Virus record (IMG/VR): IMGVR_UViG_3300032288_002108
Span: 1 to 39,845 of that record
DNA from: a virus
Reading direction: 5' to 3' (one strand)
Length of the DNA stretch: 39,845 nt
In this document: one piece after another, positions 16,601-24,629 of the stretch
Numbering within the stretch: position 1 is the stretch's first letter
Layout: each line of letters opens with the position of its first letter
Notes under the pieces: generated by a model
Told to the model about the DNA's origin: nothing
Seen by the model: the letters and a program-made list of their open reading frames with translations, nothing else
Databases searched by the model: none
Made by a program: the position numbers and the translations under genes

Positions 16601-17753
16601 ACGGAATCAGCGCCGTCACCGTTTCCACAGCGGCGTTCAGAGGTGCGGAAGCGATGCCGATGGCGTCGGCCTGTTCATACGTCAGAGCCGGGTTCTCCAT
16701 CTTCGCCTGCGCCGCGATAGTGTCGCGAAAATAGGCAAGGTTCGCGCCGAATCCAAGTGCCGGATTGATGATCGTGGCGGCGGACTGCGGCACCATGCGG
16801 GCAACGTCAATGCCAGTCTGTGACCACCATCCGTCTCCCTTGATGGGTGAAATCATGGAATCGGCAACCGTGCGGACCTGCTGGGCAAGAATGTTCATCT
16901 CGCGATTCTTGCCAGTCTGGCGTTCCATGCGTCCAGCCATTTCAAGCTGTCCAGCCTCGGTGAGATCGGCCACGGCAGACGCCAACGCCGCGCTTTCCGT
17001 GCTGGACACAACAGCCGCGCCAACAGTCTCAGACATGCGCCCGAACGCCCCGGCCAGCTTGGACAGGTAGCTTGCCCGCTCCTTAGCATCTTTTCCGCCA
17101 GTCTCGCCAATGGCGGAGATTACCAGAGGGCGCATTTCGTCCGGCACGGACAGGAGGCGTTCAGCCACGGATTGAAACACCTTGGAGTCCGGCAGGCTCA
17201 CATCCGGCGCCCCAAACTGATTAAAAGAAACCAGCCCCTTGTCCATTTCAGGCTTCAACTTTGCAGCCGTTTCATTGATGACGCCGCGATACGGAGCAAG
17301 TTTGACCGCCAGCGCCGTATGACGTTTTGCCAAGTCTTTCGTGTATCGACTGAACACTCCGCGAAGTTGCGAAGGCCCCCGCTTGGCTTCCAGTTCGGCT
17401 ATGGCTTCCGGCAGGGAAATGCCTGAAAGCGCAGTTCTGGCAGCAATGTCCGCCGCCTCATCTGCTGTCTGGATGTGAGAGCGGACCAGCGTATGCAACT
17501 GCTCGTCCGACACGTTGCGGGCGTCCTTCATCTGGAAATATCCCTGAGCAAGCGCGTCCTTGTCAGCCTGCCAAGTGATCGAGCCGGAGTTGATGTCGCG
17601 TCCAGCCGTGCGCGTCATCCAGGCTGAAAGAGCGATATTCCTGTTCAACCGCAAAGCGTCCTCACCTTGTGGAACAAACAGCCGGTCAGATTCGGCAGGC
17701 TCGGGAAACTGATCGTTGAGAATTGCCTGCTTTAGAAGTTCGTCGGGAGTCAT
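10695..17753 (-). CDS. Giant internal (ejection) virion protein with embedded ADP-ribosyltransferase-like domain, 2352 aa
   Basis: Occupies the T7 gp16 position as the last of three ejection proteins, though about 1.7 times longer than gp16. Mostly helical. Hydrophobic or amphipathic segments lie near residues 308-352 and 470-485 and near the C-terminus (about 2215-2260, LGPVGGIFVLGRGIEYGVKYLLG), suitable for a membrane channel. Residues about 972-1178 look like a polyvalent-protein ADP-ribosyltransferase: GYDSETLFRG, AHFTPDKEYADIYAEG, VVIIKEASQIKS and the closing QRFNAESADIRFSL. That part is AT-rich and flanked by two FSLSP motifs (912-916 and 1174-1178). It probably enters the cell with the DNA and may modify host proteins. 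No lytic transglycosylase motif recognised at the N-terminus. Confidence 0.85.
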   Translation of the reverse strand: MTPDELLKQAILNDQFPEPAESDRLFVPQGEDALRLNRNIALSAWMTRTAGRDINSGSITWQADKDALAQGYFQMKDARNVSDEQLHTLVRSHIQTADEAADIAARTALSGISLPEAIAELEAKRGPSQLRGVFSRYTKDLAKRHTALAVKLAPYRGVINETAAKLKPEMDKGLVSFNQFGAPDVSLPDSKVFQSVAERLLSVPDEMRPLVISAIGETGGKDAKERASYLSKLAGAFGRMSETVGAAVVSSTESAALASAVADLTEAGQLEMAGRMERQTGKNREMNILAQQVRTVADSMISPIKGDGWWSQTGIDVARMVPQSAATIINPALGFGANLAYFRDTIAAQAKMENPALTYEQADAIGIASAPLNAAVETVTALIPFGKVKLPFLQKWLQSTTTSIAGAARNLAIRSAAGTAGEIGEEYAQSFIPLQMEGLVTALDQDMPGVDWEKRMPKFSEIASQTWGPALVYSLVGGGAVSIRDIKRGRELAMDVDAMVATGIAPDVAEGIAKKAEAGDWPGADAGFQANFTSDKKATPEEKAGALARFMEKQREAQKLLNRDAAEAENIGVAVIRDESGWKVRMADGTTVPAESQEVATQMQRYFLMASSEYEAETTIAAVDELLRLKPDQRVEITAEVPTVGENGLVFVHPITGQKREIKDTASIQNLRDEQMALADKEGEADVAQTILGENHFEFGRAVSTVFMRSLNKDGTTNIPRIITALHEHVEASWRKGVALGKFTEQESRNAVAVLISQIDPKRLGKRATQEELNWFDRASRVAKGEGDENLLREVISELAVRTWIGRDKTGERTGMTPGTILRALDSAVLTARKPAEMTLLRRLRAWVKAVGAYLRGVVATAKIISQAEQNGTVGDFTEFMDKLLGLTEQTREDAAQADQIRQQMEADGMAFSLSPVTPAQDAEHMAAVEAGDSGNDNLIQLLKSSPKDERKSVFEAWVKRNPEAAAKAQRMVNEAAKAAGYDSETLFRGRKESGSVPAFGRDGAHFTPDKEYADIYAEGDDGNTISVKARLTKPLRVDNALNESSSFEEFKKHLQMQGVDLNAKANLFEWSNNPKYNKASTINEALNAVESDKSWEDFKESPSNSFTDNLGSAVWSLGFDSIRTYEHGNIDLPVVIIKEASQIKSADPVTYDESGNVIPLSQRFNAESADIRFSLSPTSSAEQLANIIESIMQARTELAFKIRQRSLSDINRLIQNWSAERVTWKGDKIRPVVEKRTKASLDKEQAMRQATREAELVDAGMSRLTPETLMAWSEGIGQMNDHPLIKQMLGAHGRLMSKTTAENLGKLKTDGKGKAGDYDGAGWLPPAWYAGAGAGIMPDVMAQNLYDDGLLNEPTPDALWNALNSVVVGQRAARAEFAKAESAVKDVEKKAKSQSKAEAQQWRDDTEDMMQDDWSPRESLQRDARLFNTAMAAFPAEIRGKIVPGGMVKLTGQATERARYKTIEKAMQKAVVELEKFMRKEITAEVYSLLDRYSSQKGASGRMEGKLLSNYTELVDYANFIRNADIETVANEEKALDAAIADSQDADETASLMSKMGVLRQFELWGDKDSASMADAMKWLQDIVATGKLGKKILDEERKAMLDDLRGDAIKGALPDREVSQAEADNETTAIQSSNFRKAAQALRGMMSSILWTTAQRLELLFGEDSKVTRFFADSLVSAANQETDIMRNIDAQRREALSVIFDTESTIAQARAIGKMQTVKKSGVSITEGRKTETVKLDIETLTKLSDGTMAAEAAGLRQDQVETALEEWAASDRKRTVTVEKVLNAGELKPLDMSEMQGIQYLLWSRQDASRKQMERDGWTEDSFRQLDDFLSPQAVALANWMASSYDAAAKMIDPVYRRLFNAPLPRIKNYAPIYRHRSGDASVMELDGSDISSGMTAGFTKSRVNTTSPLMRMDAMAVFLGHWQNVAHWVSHAEIMRDTKAVLLDKNVQTAIRQKSGDASLTNLKTNIANIEAAGTRAVKDIVFLSRFWQNLMQYRAFKALAFRISPVAKQSSAVLNPLLADVPAHAYSVGLARALTSPVEFTSDVAAMWKSDIIQRRIQGGFSAEARVAMQNAGVNGSMLISLMQKGMLPMAWTDAGWTAIGSAIAFDYYRRSYLAENSGATAEQADAYASQRIERMIATSAQPSDLVNRSIAEQSTNIFAKAMWMFLSDQRKAAAIELMAIKHLASGKSKNKAMDIQRILVAHVAQAAVTQLSVAILASVLGKPEDEEREWSREQWAATLALGPVGGIFVLGRGIEYGVKYLLGLRVFGETTLTEKVASDVYRAGRDINDLFSDDPEDVVNELDKLSSATGSVLAPIFGPQAGAADVMANLAREYRKIDEAVNREK
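14220..15025. other. AT-rich cassette inside the giant gene, bounded by FSLSP repeats
   Basis: Two copies of a 15-bp sequence coding FSLSP lie at about 14224-14238 and 15006-15020 with 13 of 15 bases matching. Between them, rows at 14341-14400 and 14521-14580 are about 35-37 percent GC by count, against roughly 53-60 percent on either side. This fits acquisition of the ADP-ribosyltransferase-like domain as a unit. Confidence 0.6.
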
Positions 17754-19357
17754 TTAACAAAGAAATTGATGGATGGGAAGAAGCTGGAATCCGTGGCGTT
17801 TTCGCCCTGGACGGGGCCGACTGGAAGCGCGTTTGAGCTTGAATCAAGGTAGCGTTGTTTAGCGACCTCCACATAATCGGTGCTCAGGACATCGGACACG
17901 ATCTTGTTCACCTTGCCAAGGTCATCGACGCCCTTAACACGTCGCTCAATTTCCTTTTCCAGCATGAACACGCGCTGTTGAAAGTTCATCCAATCAGACG
18001 CCTTTTTAGGGTCGAGCTTCTTGTCCTCGCCGCTGCCGGTGAAAAACTTTGACTCGCGGAATTTGACGATTTCTCGCAGCATTTCGCGCCCTAGTCGTTG
18101 TCCATCTGCGGCGGCGCTTTTGTCATCGGTGCCCGCAAGTTTGGATTGCATTGCTGTCGAAAGCAGGTCGCGCAGGTGCGGAGGCGACTTCTTGATTCGC
18201 ATGGTCGCCCGCGCCATTTCCACAACCTCTTTCGGGTCACGGTTTTTAACAAGCGTCGGATCAATGCCGTCGATCATCGTCATAGTGTCCAGATACATAC
18301 GAGCCTCGTTTTCAGGCGTCACAGGCATGGCTGCGTTAATCTCCGCCCGCGCCTCCATTAGTTGCGCAGGCTCCATGTATTGAGAGGTGAAGTCGTTGCC
18401 GTCTACCACCTCGTTCTTGGCAACGCGGTTCATAAAGTTCAGCAAATCCTGATTTGCGTAGCGCGTCTTGGCCTGCTGAATCTGCATCTTCATTTCTTCC
18501 TTAATCTGGGGAGTGAGATCGGATTTGACGCGTAGCTCTTCGGCCTTGGCAAGATCGACAGGAATGCCATTCTCACCGGAGATGTAGGAACGGAACGTTG
18601 CCTCAATCTCTCCGCGCTTTGCGGACTTCTGTTCAAGCGCGTGGTTCTCATCGTCCAGCCCTCCAAGCTCCTTGATCTGATCGTTCAGTCGCTCAACCTC
18701 GCCCCATGCCATAATATCGCCCTGATTGCCAAGACGGATATTTTCTGCCTTCTGCTCCTTGAGGCTTTGAATCTTTTTCGCCTTTGCCTGATCCTCAACT
18801 ACGGTATAGGCAACGTCGGCGCTTTCTGGCGTGCGGAATCCTGCCGCCACTTCGTTTTTGAGGTGATCCTTGTAGATTGCCGTATCGCCCGTTTCGACGG
18901 CCTTCATCGCCGCCAGCCTGCCGGAATCCTCCATGCGCTGGCCGGTCTTTTTAAACGCCTCCGCCTGAACCATAATCGTCCCCCGCGTGCTCCAATTCGT
19001 CACTCGGTCTTGAAGCTGCAAACGCGCATCCGGCGTCAGCGGCATCTTATCGAAGTCGGTTTTTAGCTTGTTCTGAATCTCATCCCATTTGCCCATCCAT
19101 GCAGATTCGTCGGGGTTTTCCTGCTGGAATTTGGCAAATTCCAACTGCGCGTTCTGCATCGCCATAGATGCGTTGGTGAGGTGAGTCACGTCCTGGGCGC
19201 GTTTAGCCCTTTCATTGATGTCGAAAGCAACCTGCCCGACCTTGGCTAAGCCCTGAGCAATGCTTTGATTATTGACCGCTTGAAGCTCGGGAACGCGCAG
19301 GGTTTGATTGCCCGTCTGAATCTGGCCTGGGCCTTGGAGAATGGGGATGCGTGCCAT
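17750..19357 (-). CDS. Internal virion protein, T7 gp15-like
   Basis: 535 aa, second of the three ejection proteins by position. Starts ARIPILQGPGQIQTGNQTLRVP and is then almost wholly helical and charged, with coiled-coil-like stretches (SMAMQNAQLEFAKFQQENP, then long Lys/Glu-rich blocks). No transmembrane segment. In T7-like virions this protein forms the periplasmic tube together with the gp16 analogue. The stop overlaps the giant gene's ATG as ATGA, giving coupled synthesis. Assignment rests on order, length and composition. Confidence 0.7.
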   Translation of the reverse strand: MARIPILQGPGQIQTGNQTLRVPELQAVNNQSIAQGLAKVGQVAFDINERAKRAQDVTHLTNASMAMQNAQLEFAKFQQENPDESAWMGKWDEIQNKLKTDFDKMPLTPDARLQLQDRVTNWSTRGTIMVQAEAFKKTGQRMEDSGRLAAMKAVETGDTAIYKDHLKNEVAAGFRTPESADVAYTVVEDQAKAKKIQSLKEQKAENIRLGNQGDIMAWGEVERLNDQIKELGGLDDENHALEQKSAKRGEIEATFRSYISGENGIPVDLAKAEELRVKSDLTPQIKEEMKMQIQQAKTRYANQDLLNFMNRVAKNEVVDGNDFTSQYMEPAQLMEARAEINAAMPVTPENEARMYLDTMTMIDGIDPTLVKNRDPKEVVEMARATMRIKKSPPHLRDLLSTAMQSKLAGTDDKSAAADGQRLGREMLREIVKFRESKFFTGSGEDKKLDPKKASDWMNFQQRVFMLEKEIERRVKGVDDLGKVNKIVSDVLSTDYVEVAKQRYLDSSSNALPVGPVQGENATDSSFFPSINFFVK

Positions 19358-19359
19358 GA

Positions 19360-19950
19360 TTAGACGTTGGTAGAACCCGCGACAGGCTGCCGCGTCTTGT
19401 AATTGTAGGCTGTTGCTCCGGTCGTTGGGCGAGTCGTGAATGTGCCATAAGCACCGCCAGCAGCGGAGGCTAGGCCAGAGATGGCCGCTCCCGTGGCGTC
19501 ACGCCTATGCTGCGCGGCCTGCTGTTGTCCCATGATGCCAGTGCTATATCCCTCGTATGCAAGCTGCCTCTGCGCAAGGTCAGCCGTCCGCTGCTGGTCT
19601 GCTAGCTCGATCTGCTGCTTTGCCCAAGTGTCAGCTTCAATAGCAAGTGGCGTTCCGGTGCCAAGCATTGCGCCGCTGCCTGCCATGGCGTTAAGCTGCA
19701 TGGCTCGCTGCCTGCGCTGCTCCTGGGCTGCTCTGCGTTGGTTTTCGGATTCCTGCGCCGCCTGCCGCTTTTGTTCCTCGGCAATAGCCTTCTGTTGCGC
19801 GTCGGCATTGTATTCAGCCTGTTTTGCAGCAGTCTGGCTGGAATCGTAGCTAACATATGCAGACGCCAGAGACGCGGCAATCGCCACATAGGCCAGAACA
19901 TCCAGGCCATATGCGAGCGGCATGACTTGGAAGAAATCAACTAGATTCAT
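19360..19950 (-). CDS. Internal virion protein, T7 gp14-like
   Basis: 196 aa. An N-terminal hydrophobic segment (AYGLDVLAYVAIAASLASAYVSY) is followed by a long Gln/Ala/Arg coiled coil (QAEYNADAQQKAIAEEQKR...) and a Gly/Ala-rich hydrophobic stretch (ATGAAISGLASAAGGAYG). This is the usual plan of gp14-like proteins, thought to form the outer-membrane end of the ejection channel. ATG 19950 overlaps the previous stop by 14 bases; ATG 19923 is an alternative. Neither has a Shine-Dalgarno. Confidence 0.75.
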   Translation of the reverse strand: MNLVDFFQVMPLAYGLDVLAYVAIAASLASAYVSYDSSQTAAKQAEYNADAQQKAIAEEQKRQAAQESENQRRAAQEQRRQRAMQLNAMAGSGAMLGTGTPLAIEADTWAKQQIELADQQRTADLAQRQLAYEGYSTGIMGQQQAAQHRRDATGAAISGLASAAGGAYGTFTTRPTTGATAYNYKTRQPVAGSTNV

Positions 19951-20362
19951 AAGTGATGGGCTTGATGATTTGCGTGAACTGCTTTTGTGAAACGAACCAG
20001 CCTAGCCCTTTCAAAGACTCGGCCAGTCGCTCATCTATAAAGCTGATAACGACAGCATAACGCACCCTTTGGCCTTGGCAATGCTCCAAGTTACGCAAAA
20101 ATGAGAAAATCGCGGATTCCAGAATCCTCCAGGCTTTCAGCAATTGTATTCCGTCAGCACCCGGCCTGCCATAAAAATCGTCGATGGACGCCCTTGGACA
20201 ATCAAATGTGATGTAACACCACGCCGCCGCCAACGGACCCTCCTCATCCTCGACAATAAACCCATTCGGGCTGAGAAGCTGAGACACCAGCGCCATGTTC
20301 CTCGCTTTCGCCCATTGTTCCACGGTGGCGAAATCAGCGGGAGTGTAGGCTCTGATGGTCAT
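19937..20362 (-). CDS. GNAT-like acetyltransferase-fold protein in the gp13 position
   Basis: 141 aa from ATG 20362, chosen over an upstream TTG that would overlap the tail tube gene. Begins TIRAYTPADFATVEQWAKARNM, then GFIVEDEEGPLAAAWCYITFD and a helix with LLKAWRILESAIFSFLRNL, matching the overall beta-alpha order of GNAT proteins, though the acetyl-CoA loop is not clear. Several T7-like phages carry such a protein between the tail tube and internal virion genes. Enzymatic activity is doubtful. Confidence 0.65.
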   Translation of the reverse strand: MTIRAYTPADFATVEQWAKARNMALVSQLLSPNGFIVEDEEGPLAAAWCYITFDCPRASIDDFYGRPGADGIQLLKAWRILESAIFSFLRNLEHCQGQRVRYAVVISFIDERLAESLKGLGWFVSQKQFTQIIKPITYESS

Positions 20363-20394
20363 GGTGCCCCAGGATGCCAGAAACGCGCCCGGCG

Positions 20395-23157
20395 TCAAGG
20401 GGCGCCTGAGATGTCGCCAACCTCGACGTTGTAGATGATCGACAACAGATTAAAACGGAACGGATGCCGGGACACAATCACAGGCATGGCGTTCTGTGCG
20501 TGGCTGAAATTCACGGGCTGAGTGAGAGTCTGCCCCGTTACGTGGCCGATCGTGCTAGGATCATCGGACGGCGACACAGGGAATTCATCAATATCAGCAG
20601 TATTAATCCTGCTTTGCAGCGTATAATCAAACTCGTTCAACGCCTGCCAAATCTGGCCGTAATAGGATCGCCACAAGCGGAACGATGCCGATACAATACG
20701 CCATTTGCTCATTTGCGCCGTTCCGCTTTGAAGCTGAGCCTCAAGCCTGTTTGGGATGGCAAATGCGTTGTATGGAATACCGATTGCGTAGGTTCCGCTA
20801 GATGGAACAGTGCCATCAAACACGAAATCAGTATCTCCTGTTGTTCCTCCTGGGGCAGCTGTCTCAACAGGCGATCCATCGGCCATAACCTCAAGTGCTC
20901 CCACTGCGAGAGTGGAGTTTATGCCATACAATGTCGGGTTTGATGATCCGATATTGGTAAATCTAAGAATGTCGCCGTCTTTAACCCCTGAGTGCAGTGA
21001 ATAGGAGTCCATATACCAGACAGCGCCATCTTGATTAGCGGATGTCATGGCAGTAATCATCACCTCTCCATCAATGGATGAAAGGTAATCGCCGCCCTTG
21101 CCATCAATTGCCAAGAACACCATTGAATCTGCCTCGGTTGATGGACTGTAAAGCGTGCAAATGCTGGAAACTATAATAGCTCCTCCTGTATCAAGACCAT
21201 CTAATCCAATGTTTGTTCCAAGCTGATGACGATGCCAAGCCGTGATATTATTCTCCCTGTCGTATGTGAATCCGCTAAATTGTCCGTTGGCATGGATTAG
21301 CCACACAATCGGGTCAGGGCTCTGTGAATAGGCCATTCCAATGACGTTGGATCGAGCTGGAATATGCTCAGCCAGCAACGTCATATCGGGCGCGGAGTAA
21401 CCGTCCTTTTCAAAGACGTATGCAAATTCACGAAGGCGATTGTCGCGGGTCAGCCACAGCAGCGCATCGCCAGCCAAAACTGGTTGAAGTTTGCTTGAAC
21501 CGTAGCGGCTCCACCTGCGCAAACGGACATTGGATGGTGACAGCGCGGCGTCCTGCTCTCCGCTGTCCATAGTCCATTCCTCGCCAGTTGTGCCAATGAC
21601 CATCGTGCGCTTAAACGACGTGATCCATTCAATGTCATTTGCCTGCGTGGCTGCAAGAGTCACGTCGATACCGGATGTTTCCAGGGAGCCAGTCAGGAAC
21701 GTATAAAAGTCGTCCGTCTGGCTTCCCCAGATTCGCATTGGCTCTGTTTCCGTGCCAGCAAACCACAACCGTTGATCGTGAAAGCAAACTGTTTTCGGAT
21801 AGCCGCGAGACACCGAGAACGCCCCTTTGCGCCATACCGGGAACGCCGTTCCAATGACCTCGTTTGGGATGAGGCTATCAACAGCCAGTTTCGGGATTCC
21901 TTTAACCTCGGTTGTTGAAGTGTAGGATTGAATCTCGAAAGGAATGTCGAGCTTTCCAACGATCGGCTCAACCGTCATCGTTCCTGTTCCGGTGGCGCTA
22001 GCCTTGATTGCCACCCAACGATACCAGCCACCTGTGTTCGGTGCCTGCGCCGTATAGGAAATCGTTCCCTCGTTGGAGGTATTGACATACCATTCGCGAA
22101 CCGTGGTGAAGTTGATCCTATCAAGGCTCTCCTGAAGCTGCAACGTGCATTGATTTGGCGCTCCGCCAGACGCCCACACGGTGCGAGCAACGTATGATCC
22201 CTGAATAAAGATTGCCGCGCTCGTAGTCGTGCTGATAGAAGCTGGAATCGTCTCAGATGCCAGACGGCCTGCGCTGCCAGAACCAGGAGAAAGCAGCCAG
22301 ATTGAGCCCACCTCGTCAGCGTCAAACGTGGCGGATGAGGCGATCAAGCGATAATCAGTGAACGGGATAAGCACCCAATCAGCGCCGACGCCTGGACGAT
22401 TTGCACTAGTCGCCGCCGTGCTTGCACCCTTCCAAAAGTAATTGCTGCCGAAATATTCGGCTACATCACCAGCTACGTAGGTCTGTCCCACATTCCACGG
22501 TGAACGATAAACGGCCTTGTCCCACTTTGCTAGTGTGAACGCGGCATCACTGTTCGCCGTTTTGCAACGGTAAAGCTCGTTTTGATACAGAACGAAATCG
22601 CCCACGCTGTAACTTGTCAGCGTTGCCCAGGTATTAGCGTCATAAACAAGCGTCATCGTCACTGCATCCGATGGAGGATCGAGCGCAGGAGCAAACTGAA
22701 ACGGAACGTTTTCAATCGCCCATGTTCCATCACTGGCCCTGGTAATCCGCTGCGGAGCATATTCCTTGTGAGTCAGGAACATGATGTCATTGATCTGGCA
22801 ATAATGGATATCCAGAATATCCGCCTCTGCGTAAGTCGTCGTCAGCGTTGTGACGAGTGTGAAAACACCAGATGCGTATGACCAAACTTTGATAGCGTTT
22901 GTCTTGAATCCAAACACGAAATTGACATCCGTAGAACGGCGGAATGGGATCAGGCGGACGCAGTCATCAGTGTGGCTATTGGACGCGCCAAACCTAGTGC
23001 CCGGCCTCTTGAAGATGCCGCCATAGGGCCGCACAATGAAGTTTTCGAGCAGCCGACAGCCAGTGGCGTATTTCTCCGAGTCCGTCCTTCCATCCATTAG
23101 CGGCGACATCTCGCCACCGTTAAGGACGCTTTTGATCGTTTGAAATTGAATCGCCAT
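20395..23157 (-). CDS. Tail tubular protein B (T7 gp12-like nozzle)
   Basis: 920 aa from ATG 23157, two bases after the stop of the gp11-like gene. The N-terminus has the family signature LNGGEMSPLMDGRTDSEKYATGCRLLENFIVRPYGGIFKRPGT, then RLIPFRRSTDVNFVFGF and later RLWFAGTETEPMRIWGSQTDDFYTF, typical of podovirus nozzle proteins. Beta-rich throughout. It forms the distal tail tube through which DNA and ejection proteins leave. Codons look like those of neighbouring structural genes. Confidence 0.92.
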   Translation of the reverse strand: MAIQFQTIKSVLNGGEMSPLMDGRTDSEKYATGCRLLENFIVRPYGGIFKRPGTRFGASNSHTDDCVRLIPFRRSTDVNFVFGFKTNAIKVWSYASGVFTLVTTLTTTYAEADILDIHYCQINDIMFLTHKEYAPQRITRASDGTWAIENVPFQFAPALDPPSDAVTMTLVYDANTWATLTSYSVGDFVLYQNELYRCKTANSDAAFTLAKWDKAVYRSPWNVGQTYVAGDVAEYFGSNYFWKGASTAATSANRPGVGADWVLIPFTDYRLIASSATFDADEVGSIWLLSPGSGSAGRLASETIPASISTTTSAAIFIQGSYVARTVWASGGAPNQCTLQLQESLDRINFTTVREWYVNTSNEGTISYTAQAPNTGGWYRWVAIKASATGTGTMTVEPIVGKLDIPFEIQSYTSTTEVKGIPKLAVDSLIPNEVIGTAFPVWRKGAFSVSRGYPKTVCFHDQRLWFAGTETEPMRIWGSQTDDFYTFLTGSLETSGIDVTLAATQANDIEWITSFKRTMVIGTTGEEWTMDSGEQDAALSPSNVRLRRWSRYGSSKLQPVLAGDALLWLTRDNRLREFAYVFEKDGYSAPDMTLLAEHIPARSNVIGMAYSQSPDPIVWLIHANGQFSGFTYDRENNITAWHRHQLGTNIGLDGLDTGGAIIVSSICTLYSPSTEADSMVFLAIDGKGGDYLSSIDGEVMITAMTSANQDGAVWYMDSYSLHSGVKDGDILRFTNIGSSNPTLYGINSTLAVGALEVMADGSPVETAAPGGTTGDTDFVFDGTVPSSGTYAIGIPYNAFAIPNRLEAQLQSGTAQMSKWRIVSASFRLWRSYYGQIWQALNEFDYTLQSRINTADIDEFPVSPSDDPSTIGHVTGQTLTQPVNFSHAQNAMPVIVSRHPFRFNLLSIIYNVEVGDISGAP

Positions 23158-23159
23158 GG

Positions 23160-24023
23160 TCAATTGATCCAGTAAGCGGAACGAGCCGCGACAAGCTGGG
23201 AATCTTCAAACGGCAAGATGCGCCGACCTTTGCCTTCGGATGAGTCCCTACTTTTGGCCTTGTTGGCAACGGCGTTCTCGAAGAACTGCCGCATCTGGGT
23301 AGCTTGTCCGCTCATGCCTGCGGTGTCGGAGGCGATGTAAGATGCGAGGAGATAGCTAAATGCCGTCACGAAGTCGGAGCTATAAGCCGTCGCGTCCGTG
23401 ATTCTTGCGATGTATTTCAGATTGATGGTCTCCTCATCGCAGAGGATCAGGCCGCCCTCAAAAAGGAAATCAGCGCCATCGTCCTCCATCTGCCCGCCAT
23501 CCGCATTAATCGAAATGGGACGCAGGCAATCATCAGGCGGCGTGTGCTGGAAATCGTAAGCAAACTGTGGAATTTTGACCCATTCGCCAGTCGATGACGT
23601 GTAGGTGCCGCTGAATTCGGAATCGTCCAGGTCGAAGGCGTTGGTATTGATGACGGTTACATACCATTGACCGTTCGCCGCCGTGACGCCCTCGACATCT
23701 TTGATGTAAACGCGGTCCCCCGTGCTGAGACCGTGGCTGTTTGATGTGACGCGAATCTCGCCGCTGCCGTCATCGGCAATCGCGGAGCCGCCCGAGAGGC
23801 TGGTGTAAGTGATGGTCTGCCGCTTGCGCTTCGTGGCGAAGTTCCATGGATGACTGCGCAAAATCTCATCCAGGGCGGTGTAAACTGGCGTTCCGCCATC
23901 TGGATTATACCACTTGCGGACGCTGTTAGCCTGCTGGCTAGTGTCAGTCGTGAGCGCCGTGAGTGCTCGCCCGCCCAAGTGGGCAATGGCAAGGTTCGCA
24001 ATGCTTGTGTGAGTCGTTGCCAT
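23160..24023 (-). CDS. Tail tubular protein A (T7 gp11-like adaptor)
   Basis: 287 aa starting ATTHTSIANLAIAHLGGRALTALTTDTSQQANSVRKWY, the recognisable gp11-like start, followed by LRSHPWNFATKRKR, a conserved block in this family. A central beta domain (SNSHGLSTGDRVYIKDVEGV) and helical C-terminus with YLLASYIASDTAG complete it. It forms the ring between the portal and nozzle. Preceded by a strong hairpin. Confidence 0.88.
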   Translation of the reverse strand: MATTHTSIANLAIAHLGGRALTALTTDTSQQANSVRKWYNPDGGTPVYTALDEILRSHPWNFATKRKRQTITYTSLSGGSAIADDGSGEIRVTSNSHGLSTGDRVYIKDVEGVTAANGQWYVTVINTNAFDLDDSEFSGTYTSSTGEWVKIPQFAYDFQHTPPDDCLRPISINADGGQMEDDGADFLFEGGLILCDEETINLKYIARITDATAYSSDFVTAFSYLLASYIASDTAGMSGQATQMRQFFENAVANKAKSRDSSEGKGRRILPFEDSQLVAARSAYWIN

Positions 24024-24038
24024 CTAAAGACATGGTGA

Positions 24039-24072
24039 GGGCGGGACGGCCACCATGCAAGCCGTCCCGCCC
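24039..24072 (-). promoter_or_regulatory. 12-bp GC hairpin between the head gene and tail tube gene
   Basis: GGGCGGGACGGC (24039-24050) pairs perfectly with GCCGTCCCGCCC (24061-24072), leaving a 10-base loop. No U-tract follows on the transcribed strand, so it may block nucleases or slow polymerase and lower tail gene expression relative to capsid. The loop contains CACCATG, complementary to CATGGTG at 24031-24037 beside it. Confidence 0.6.
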
Positions 24073-24086
24073 GGGTTTCTCAGGAC

Positions 24087-24560
24087 TTAGTTGAAGTCCC
24101 AATAAGCAACCGTGAAGTAAAGCACGGTGGAGGCGGTGACGGTGTTGGCGCTCGCGATGGTCACAATCACGGTGGAATTATCCGTGGTCGCAGCCGGGGC
24201 AAGATCGCCAGCGGTTCCAGCCACAGCATCGCCAAATCCGACGGTGCCGCCGCTGGAAAGCACAATACCGTCAGCATAGACATCAGCATTGCTGCTGGTG
24301 CCGATGTCGAGGGTAAGCGTGGTGCCAGGGTCAACGCAGGACACGAAACTGTTGCCACGGCTCACGATTGCGCCCTTGGGCAGGCGGCAAAGGTTGAACG
24401 TGTCGTTGGCAGCTTCGCTTCCAGTGGTGGTGTAGGAGGCAAGCAGACACTTGAGAGTGCCGCCAGTGGCGTTAATCGGGTTACGCGTAGGACGCTCGGA
24501 AGCGTCAGCGGCTCCGGCAACTTGGTTCGTGTAGAGGGTGGTATCAGTGAGGGCAGCCAT
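24087..24560 (-). CDS. Probable head decoration or fibre protein, 157 aa
   Basis: Follows the capsid gene directly. Rich in Thr, Ala, Gly and Asp, with predicted beta strands (GTTLTLDIGTSSNADVYADG, STVIVTIASANTVTASTVLYFTVAYWDFN) and hardly any charged residues. This composition is typical of decoration or head-fibre proteins. No named family recognised; the call rests on composition and location. Confidence 0.7.
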   Translation of the reverse strand: MAALTDTTLYTNQVAGAADASERPTRNPINATGGTLKCLLASYTTTGSEAANDTFNLCRLPKGAIVSRGNSFVSCVDPGTTLTLDIGTSSNADVYADGIVLSSGGTVGFGDAVAGTAGDLAPAATTDNSTVIVTIASANTVTASTVLYFTVAYWDFN

Positions 24561-24593
24561 AAAGGTGTATCGTTGAGTTTGGGTAATGGATTA

Positions 24594-24620
24594 GCCCCGG
24601 CGGGTGTTAAGCGCCGGGGC
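24594..24620 (-). promoter_or_regulatory. 9-bp GC hairpin after the capsid gene
   Basis: GCCCCGGCG (24594-24602) pairs with CGCCGGGGC (24612-24620), loop of nine. It lies 10 bases past the capsid stop and lacks a U-tract, so transcript protection or partial termination is more likely than full termination. Confidence 0.55.
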
Positions 24621-24629
24621 CGTGGTCAA

